A stretch of DNA of 64,000 bases from Urophycis tenuis (lineage: Eukaryota; Chordata; Actinopteri; Gadiformes; Phycidae): contig JAXIVH010000008.1 of NCBI GenBank assembly GCA_036785325.1, positions 5,052,328 through 5,116,327 of the forward strand, given 5' to 3'. The position numbers and the translations under genes are program-made. The first letter of the stretch is position 1; each line of letters begins with the position of its first letter. Under the pieces are notes generated by a model. The model had not been told where the DNA came from, searched no databases, and saw only the letters and a list, made by a program, of their open reading frames with translations. This document shows positions 58,901 through 64,000 of this stretch, piece after piece.

Positions 58901-61900
58901 TCTGCAGGAGGAGGAGGAGGAGGAGGAGGAGGAGAGGAGGTCAGGGTGGACGTGGGGGGGAGGAGGAGAGGGTGTTAAGGAGGGGAGGAGAGGAGGTGAG
59001 GTGAGGGTGTTGGAGGAGAGGACGAGAGGTGTGGGTTAGGGAGAGGCGGAGGGAGTAAGGGTTGGGAGGAGAAGGGAGACAACAGTGCTCCTGTCATCAA
59101 AACAACGGAGGTGCACAACATTCCCATTTAGGGCAAAAAAAATACAGGCTCCTTAGAGAGAATAAGCACAACCTGCAGCCTTGTACGTTCATTGAGTCAG
59201 CATGTTTTGCTCTGCCGAAGGACTAAAGGTGTACCTCACATCATTGGTGGGTTTTTATGAATGATTTGAGGCGTAGCACTGCTCTCACCTCCAACCACAG
59301 AGGACACCGAGGCCATCGAGGTGAAGCCTGCCAAATCATTTGCATGCATTTGAATGTCGACGCGTGTGAAGTTCAATCCATTTGTGAAAACGCCGTGCAA
59401 ATCCCTCCCTCAAGTGCCTTGAAGGAGTGATTTGTTCCGATTCGAGTGCCTTCGGGCTCCCATCTGAAGCGCTCGCGCTGAATCTGCCGAGGTGTCGCTG
59501 ATCAGCAGGCAGCGGTCGGGGCCGCGGAGGTTCAGACTCAGCAGGAGTCGGACACCCTGAAGCACCGGACCGCCCCAACCCCCCAAACCACTCATACACG
59601 CCCCCCCCCTGTTGAGGGCGAACACGGTGAATCAGCGACGGTAACGCGCGGTTAACGGGGACGCGGTGCGGGGCGGCGGCGGCGGGCGGGCTGGTCCGTA
59701 CCGATGCAGCAGAGTCCAGCTCTTTCTGCTTCCTCTCGAACACCACGTCGTCCACCTTGTCCTTCTCAAACTCCTTCTGGCAGCGGTTCAGCAGCAGCTT
59801 GCGGAAGTTCACCGTGGTGTTGGGCTTGTCCGTCATGGGTACCTTGAGCTGCAGCACACACGCACACGCACAGGCACGCACGGTCACAGACGCGTACACG
59901 CACGCACACACACACACACACACACACACAGAGTCAGTTTCAACGGGGGAAAACACCAACAGCCATTCCGACAATTAGAAAGTAGAAAGTGGCAAATATA
60001 CGCAATGCTTCCAGAACACCTTTTGTGTTTAGCATTTTAGCATTAGAAAACACGTACAATGATTGCATGATACAGAAAAACTGAGGGTAGAAAAAAAACT
60101 GACTAGCTGATAGTGGCATCTCCATTTAGACCCTATCCATTGAAACAGACAATAACTTAACCTTAACCTTGTATACTATCAATGGTTAACCTTGCAATTG
60201 AAATGCTTGCAACTTGTTCTGGTGACTTTCTTACTGTATTAGCAGCAATGAAATGTTTCACCTTCTTCTGACAAATGTACTCTTTGTAGGTCGCTTTGGA
60301 TAAAAGAGTCTGCTAAATACCCTAAATGTAAATGTAACCTACACCAACCCCCATTGGGGACTCAATCCGGCAACCCTCTCACCAGAACCAGAAGTCCCAA
60401 AGCCCAGTGTTTCCATCCACCACTGAACCACTCAACCCCCCCCCCCCCCCGGAGCCCTTTGACGGTCTGCCGTACCGTTGCCAGGCAGCGGCACATGTTG
60501 CCGTAGGCGACGGAGAAGCTGGGCTCGTCGATGGCCTTCTCGAACACCAGGTCGATGACGCCCTTCAGCCGCTCCTCCGTATCGATGGTGAGGTCGGTCA
60601 CCTGCTTCATCAGCTGGTTGAACATCTGGGGCGTGAGCTTGTTGAGGATGCTGCGCACCTTCCGGAACAGGTCCTGCAGGGGGGGGGGGGGCGGAGCACA
60701 GCGCCCGGGGGGGCGGGATCAAGACCTTCACAGTCACCTTCTGGAGGCGCGCTGGTCGACAGTGAGGAGAGAGCTGCTTGAGGGCTTCTCCCTTAAAAGA
60801 TCTGCATCTCTGAAATTATTCACCGGACTCTGCTTGTCTGTACGCCGATGGTCGTAAATAGTGAGGTCATTGGCCTTAAAAAAGGGTTGTCTGTTAGTGT
60901 ACCTGTACACGCATCATGCATAATGTACTGCATCATTTAGTTTATTCCGCGATGCCTTTATTTTATTTTATTTTCCTTCCATGTTGGAACGGGCCTTGTC
61001 CAAAACATTTCACTGTACAGTGTGACTGTAAGTAATGCTGCCCATCTGATAATAAACAACTGAAACTTGAAATCATGTTGCTATGATACGCGGATGCTTT
61101 TTGTGCACGGTTTGGCACGATGAACACGCCAGGAACACGCTTGACGGGATGACACTTCTTTTTTTAATCTGTGTGACCTGTGTACAGTTGAAGTCCCCCT
61201 AGGTGGGGTTTGTGTGCAGTGCTTGTATGGATGAGTGTGCAGTAGTTGTGGTGTGGATGTACCCACCTGCGTTCAAGGGACTGTTGTCTACAAGTGAAGT
61301 GTGTGTTGTAGTGCAGTGTGTGTAGGTGTAGTGTGTGTGTATAGGTGTAGTGTGTGTTGTAGTGCAGTGTGTGTAGGTGTAGTGCAGTGTGTGTAGATGC
61401 ATTGTGTGTAGGTGCAGTCTGTGTGTGAGCAGGTGCAGTGCATGTAGAGGTGCAGTGTGTGTGTGTGTGTACAGGTGCAGTGTGTGTACAGGCGAAGTGT
61501 GTGTATAAGTGCAGTGTGTGTGTAGGTGCAATGTGTGTATAAGTGTGGTGTGTACAGGTGCAGTGCGTGTTTAAGTGCAGTGTGTGTAGGTGCAGTGTGT
61601 GTATAAGTGCAGTGTGTGTAGGTACAGTGTGTGTAAAAGTGCAGTGTGTGTAGGTACAGTGTGTGTATAAGTGCAGTGCGTGTATAAGTGCAGTGCGTGT
61701 ATAAGTGCAGTGCGTGTATAAGTGCAGTGCGTGTATAAGTGCAGTGCGTGTATAAGTGCAGTGCGTGTATAAGAGCAGTGTGTGTATAAGTACAGTGCGT
61801 GTATAAGTGCAGTGTGTGTAGGTGCAGTGCGTGCCCACCTGCGTCTGGTTAGATGGTGGCTCTTCGCCGACAGCCTCCCTCTTCACTCCAGGCTTCCAGG

Positions 61901-62872
61901 CGTTCTCAGACTTCTTCAGCTGGATGTCGTCGGACACGTTCATGATGATCTTCCTTGGAGGGGGACGGCGGGCCCCCATGTTGACCATCTGGTGGGTGGG
62001 GGGGACGTAGAGTTTTTACTCATTTTTTGTCTGTTGGATGATTATTATTAATTTTTTTACATCTTCAGCAGAGCAATTGTGACAAGCAATTTCCTTCTCA
62101 GTGAATAAAGTCCTCTGAAGTATTTGTTCACGGCCCCGCTGTGAACTTAAGGACTTAAATCAAATTGAAGTTAAACGCCCAGACTGCTACACTGCCCAGA
62201 AATATAGTAGTCGTTTTCTTAAGACGTTTCATTAAGGGATTTTTGTGAAGTGAGGTATTGGTATTATCATTATCATTATTATTAAAAAGGCATGAAACGT
62301 TCCATTTCTTAAAAAGAAAACCTATTATTTGGCCTGCCGATGTATAGACACAGGGAAATGTTTCACGCAACTGACGAAGCAAAAATAATTAACCGGGTAC
62401 AGATCTATTTTAAGTACCTTTATTTAGAAGTGGCCACGCTCAGACTACTGCGCAATGCAAGAAATGTATGTCAGCCTACTGTAGCGGTCCCACAATTCAT
62501 ACGCAATTATCCATGCTCATACTCATAACATGTAGATGTAATACCCATCCACCCGCTTGCTCATAACACCAATATTACGTGTCATATCAGTTATCTTGCA
62601 AAGAGTTTTATCAATGAGCCATCGTCAACTACCTCAAATTGCTCTTGAGTGAGATGTGGTTAAACTGTATATTCCACCACAATCTCTGTTGGCCTGTAAG
62701 TACCACACTGTAGATGCATCATGTGATCATCTTATCTCAAGCTGAGTGCAAAGCAGACTACAAAACAAAAGCCCTGAGCCACAGTTGTGAAACAGGCCAA
62801 CAGCGCCGCTTCCCTTTAGTCATGCTGGTCTAGAACCACAGTTTATTTTCACCAATAGAGCCAGCTGACTGA

Positions 62873-62931
<59 letters not shown>

Positions 62932-63514
62932 TTAGAAAGATCTGCCAAGGTCAACAAACTATGGTCATTCACCAGTCCAACTATTTCCTCCCCTCTGGGG
63001 GACTGGTTGGCCAAGTCATTGTGAAACAAGTTGCTCTGAAAGATGACAGTCATCAACAGGAAGCTGAATATGTTGAAATGGAGCTGATGAATTGATCATT
63101 TGTTGTCATAAGCTGCATGTGTGCCTTGCACATGTGTTTCTCTGTGTCAGCATGAAGGTTGTTCTGTTGAGTAGAAATGTGTGCATGTTTTAACTGTTGT
63201 ACTTGGTACATGAATGCGAGTAGGACTAATGTGTTTCACGCGAGTGTGTCTGTGAATTTGAATGCGCGTGTGGGTCTGATGTGCAAGTATGACTTTTAAT
63301 GCACGTGTGCGTGTGTTTGAGGCTCAGGTGTGTGTACGACGTGTGTGTTTGATATGTGCGTGTGTGCGTGCGTGCGTGCCTGCGTGTTACTCACGGGTGA
63401 GCCGCGTCCTCCGGTCATCTGTCTGCCGAAGTCCGCGAACGCGGGCGTGAAGTCTGGGCCCCTGGAGACCACCCTGGGCTCCACCGCTCGGGAGGGGAGC
63501 TTGTTCTGGTTAAT
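44464..63514 (-). CDS. eif4g3: EIF4G3 translation initiation factor scaffold (3' part, 5' end outside window)
   Basis: From family knowledge, eIF4GII bridges cap-bound eIF4E, eIF4A and eIF3/ribosome. Twenty coding exons lie in the window: 63395-63514, 61839-61988, 60476-60673, 59702-59848, 58665-58901, 57611-57715, 57101-57239, 55294-55415, 54025-54103, 53438-53561, 51762-51964, 50247-50359, 49649-49821, 48327-48452, 46998-47079, 46330-46428, 45735-45881, 45385-45466, 44932-45078, 44464-44645. All phases close, giving 924 aa from [13 protein letters not shown] to EEESEDN-stop. The eIF4E-binding and PABP regions lie in exons beyond 64000. I call it EIF4G3 rather than EIF4G1 from details such as [18 protein letters not shown] and the EEESEDN end, and from its position beside HP1BP3. 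Confidence 0.95.
44870..44925 (+). repeat. TG microsatellite at the EIF4G3 exon 19 donor
   Basis: A (TG)27 run begins a few bases after the donor GTACGTGC of exon 19; the transcript strand reads CA. Confidence 0.95.
45081..45102 (+). repeat. G22 homopolymer at the EIF4G3 exon 19 acceptor
   Basis: This is the polypyrimidine tract of exon 19 read as 22 Cs followed by AG. A GA run follows at 45103-45120. Confidence 0.95.
45237..45318 (+). repeat. GA microsatellite
   Basis: Two (GA)n runs are split by GACACACACAG in an EIF4G3 intron. On the transcript strand they form an (CT)n tract. Confidence 0.95.
46998..50359 (-). CDS. eif4g3: EIF4G3 MA3-domain exons
   Basis: Exons 12-15 encode the MA3 domain, the second eIF4A contact: [58 protein letters not shown] and [20 protein letters not shown]. 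The small exon 46998-47079 (82 nt) is needed to restore phase between exons 14 and 16. It has a clear TTTACAG acceptor and GTAAGC donor. Exon 12 has a weak donor (AAG|GTGCCC). Confidence 0.93.
47316..48326 (-). repeat. 40-bp decoy-donor minisatellite at EIF4G3 exon 14
   Basis: ACCTAAAGAGCT occurs every 40 bp from 47325 to 48325 without an indel (26 occurrences; one reads CCTTAAGAGCT). The last is the real exon 14 end, CTCTTTAG|GTAGC on the transcript strand. The other 25 are tandem copies of that junction. The remaining unit is GCACACCATCACTGCT and GTTTACTAGCTA. Reading past the real donor meets a stop at once (AGG TAG). Confidence 0.96.
48462..48606 (+). repeat. CA/CGCA compound microsatellite
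   Basis: CA runs with CGCACAGA and CACGCACG interruptions in phased blocks lie directly at the EIF4G3 exon 14 acceptor. Confidence 0.93.
48900..49016 (+). mobile_element. LINE 3' tail (TGACAATAAAG family)
   Basis: GGCATTTCGGTTCTTGTGTA, then ATACTGACAATAAAGTTTAC and a TTGAA-type tandem tail; same end structure as the other three copies. Confidence 0.55.
49025..49575. mobile_element. MITE-like element, copy B
   Basis: The ends are inverted repeats AAAGGCTGAGTTATGCTTC and its complement (AGCATAACCCAGCCTTT), flanked by ACT on both sides, a possible 3-bp target duplication. The interior matches copy A at 35.3-35.8 kb and includes an (AT)n core at about 49255-49292. There is no open frame, so it is non-autonomous. 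Superfamily not assigned. Confidence 0.75.
49824..49945 (+). repeat. CA microsatellite at the EIF4G3 exon 13 acceptor
   Basis: CA runs include two copies of ACACGCATGGAGAATGCACA-like sequence about 70 bp apart. Confidence 0.9.
50378..50640 (-). mobile_element. Probable retroposon fragment
   Basis: TTGAATTGAATTGAAACCTT followed by TATTTAACACTCTCGGGATT and AACCCTCTTTTTCAATGCAG has the look of the reverse complement of a fish retroposon 3' end. Family not recognised. Confidence 0.35.
51077..51345 (+). mobile_element. tRNA-derived SINE, head truncated
   Basis: TTTGTAACCGGAGGG and box B GGTTCGAACCCC are followed by the characteristic CCCTTGAGCAAGGCGCCTAA and CCCTCACTGCTCCCCGAGCG block. The end AAATGCAGAAGACCAAATTT with CCCTCATGGGATCAAA is the tail. 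Box A is missing. Confidence 0.75.
51350..51700. repeat. About 30-bp tandem repeat
   Basis: About ten units of TATATACCTGCATATCGATC and CATCTCTCC lie in the EIF4G3 intron before exon 11's donor region. The array abuts the SINE above. Confidence 0.9.
51975..52170 (+). repeat. GAG-rich purine tract at the EIF4G3 exon 11 acceptor
   Basis: AGGAGG, AGGAGCAGG and AAGAGG units give a strand-asymmetric purine tract of about 190 bp. On the transcript strand it is a CT-rich tract ending near the acceptor CCCCAG| at 51965. It reads as poly-Glu in one frame and is not coding. Confidence 0.9.
52984..53310. repeat. 20-bp minisatellite
   Basis: About 16 units of GGACCCCGCAGTCAGAGGAC, with CCCGAG and GTCAGGAC variants, lie in the intron between EIF4G3 exons 10 and 11. 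Several frames are open through it; there is no homology. Confidence 0.93.
53815..54024 (-). repeat. Degenerate decoy-donor repeat at EIF4G3 exon 9
   Basis: Five to six units of about 28-40 bp follow the exon 9 donor. On the transcript strand each repeats GACTCAG|GTGAGACCAC and AGGTTCATAT. One copy has lost the GT (CTCAG|CTGAGA), and the last, near 53866, carries a strong GTAAGA. Confidence 0.85.
55495..55622 (-). mobile_element. SINE, reverse orientation
   Basis: Read on the minus strand it has the box-B-like GGTTCGATCCCC, CACATGTCAAATCCCACAAA and the tail AGACAAAAGTGTCTGCTAAA. It matches the family of the SINE at 24.7 kb. Confidence 0.75.
55700..57000. other. EIF4G3 intron 7-8, unassigned
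   Basis: Mostly unique-looking sequence with a C-run at 56095-56105. I see no exon or clear mobile-element end. Confidence 0.4.
57101..61988 (-). CDS. eif4g3: EIF4G3 MIF4G-domain exons
   Basis: Exons 2-7 (as numbered here) hold the eIF4A-binding lead ([20 protein letters not shown]) and the MIF4G HEAT domain: [99 protein letters not shown] and [18 protein letters not shown]. Exon 7 adds [20 protein letters not shown]. Conservation with mammals is very high and no break is seen. Confidence 0.96.
57243..57330 (+). repeat. 12-13-bp repeat forming the exon 7 polypyrimidine tract
   Basis: About seven units of GGGGGGAGAGGC lie directly before the exon 7 acceptor (57240-57241). On the transcript strand they give GCCTCTCCCCCC repeated, a polypyrimidine tract multiplied as a minisatellite. 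Confidence 0.93.
57540..57566 (+). repeat. Long poly-G run
   Basis: A G-run of about 24-25 nt follows TTTT in the EIF4G3 intron, just 3' (transcript sense) of the exon 6 donor. Confidence 0.9.
58903..58945 (+). repeat. AGG triplet repeat at the EIF4G3 exon 5 acceptor
   Basis: About eleven AGG triplets; the transcript strand reads (CCT)n CTGCAG|, so the triplet array is the polypyrimidine tract. Confidence 0.93.
59870..59932 (+). repeat. CA/GCACG microsatellite
   Basis: CA-rich run at the EIF4G3 exon 4 acceptor. Confidence 0.9.
60175..60335 (+). mobile_element. SINE 3' portion (copy of 28.6 kb)
   Basis: It shares CTTGTTCTGGTGACTTTCTT, AGCAATGAAATGTTTCACCT and CTTTGGATAAAAGAGTCTGC with the copy at 28560-28735. 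Confidence 0.7.
60965..61075 (+). mobile_element. LINE 3' tail (AATAAA-TGAAAC type)
   Basis: AACATTTCACTGTACAGTGT, a CTGATAATAAACAACTGAAA end and a short CTTGAAATC tail. It is a weaker match to the other tails. Confidence 0.45.
61255..61838 (+). repeat. GTGCAGTGTGTGTA minisatellite at the EIF4G3 exon 2 donor
   Basis: Units of about 14-20 bp alternate GTGCAGTGTGTGTATAA and TAGGTGCAGTG, running up to the donor at 61838. At the far end (61261-61272) the array carries CCCACCTGCGTT, which matches the real exon end and donor CCCACCTGCGTC at 61834-61845. One junction copy thus brackets the array. Confidence 0.9.
62877..62928 (+). repeat. CA microsatellite
   Basis: A pure (CA)26 run in the EIF4G3 intron between exons 1 and 2. 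Confidence 0.95.
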
Positions 63515-63519
63515 CTGGA

Positions 63520-63735
63520 CAACACACAGAGAAACACAGGTGTCACGCACACAGCGACACACACACACACAGAAACACAGGTGTCACGCACACAGCGACA
63601 CACACACAGAGAAACACAGGTGTCACGCACACAGCGACACACACACACACAGAGAAACACAGGTGTCACACACACACACACACACACACACAGAACCACA
63701 GGTGTCTCACACACACACACACACACACACTACCC
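63520..63735 (+). repeat. Compound CA array at the first visible EIF4G3 acceptor
   Basis: About four units of roughly 44 bp hold AGAAACACAGGTGTCACGCA and CACAGCGACACACACACA, degenerating to plain CA. Confidence 0.9.
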
Positions 63736-64000
63736 CCTTGCAGAATAATGAATGCCTAAACAATTGGAGGCGCGCGGGGAAAGCCGCCAGAAGGGGGAGC
63801 TGCAGAGGGCCAGACCGAGAGCCCTGACAGAAGGGCAAGCCTAATCCCGCACTAATGCACTCTGTGCGTGTGAGCGTTGGCCTGTGTTACAGCCGTGGTC
63901 CTGCGATGGCGAGCAGTTGTAAATGTCATCGGCCACCACTACCAGCGGATGATTTGTGGCCCTGGATACGCAGCCTTTTACTGGATATAAACGGTGCTGC
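63736..64000. other. EIF4G3 intron, window edge
   Basis: I see no exon in the last 265 bases. Upstream exons of EIF4G3 should lie to the right. Confidence 0.4.

Noticed and set aside
59336..59690. Possible extra EIF4G3 coding sequence
   Set aside because: It follows the exon 4 donor, and the gene's phases already close without it.

Overview
The window is nuclear DNA from a ray-finned (teleost) fish. It has split genes with GT-AG introns, a very high load of CA/TG microsatellites and minisatellites, long poly-G/poly-C runs, fish-type SINEs and truncated LINEs. The microsatellite density would suit a repeat-rich lineage such as the cods, but that is a guess. I rebuilt the gene models by hand from translated homology to proteins I know and from splice-phase bookkeeping. 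In every model the exon phases close exactly.

Layout. Two plus-strand genes occupy the left end: YOD1 (OTU deubiquitinase, 2532-3910, 2 coding exons, 301 aa) and SARG/C1orf116-like (7992-12183, 3 coding exons, 519 aa). They lie in the same order and orientation relative to each other as in human 1q32. A convergent, repeat-rich intergenic region follows (12.2-15.6 kb). The rest of the window is a tandem minus-strand block matching human 1p36: KIF17 (15626-26817, 14 exons, about 820 aa), SH2D5 (28259-32688, 9 coding exons, 416 aa), HP1BP3 (34796-41572, 12 coding exons, about 586 aa) and the 3' part of EIF4G3 (44464-63514, 20 exons, 924 aa), which runs off the right edge.

The genes are not a functional pathway. 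They are a ciliary/dendritic kinesin, an atypical SH2 adaptor, a heterochromatin linker-histone-like protein and a translation scaffold, held together by conserved synteny.

The most unusual signal is in the introns. At four or more exons in three neighbouring genes (KIF17 exon 4, HP1BP3 exon 10, EIF4G3 exons 9 and 14 as numbered here, and probably EIF4G3 exon 2), the adjoining intron contains tandem or interspersed copies of the exon's own 3' end plus its 5' splice site. These arrays hold from about 5 to 25 decoy donors. Other observations are acceptors whose polypyrimidine tract is a pure C homopolymer, a 357-bp MITE nested in one decoy array, a SINE whose box-B region has expanded into a minisatellite, and an extra phase-neutral cysteine-rich exon in HP1BP3.

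No prokaryotic, viral, CRISPR or toxin features were seen.
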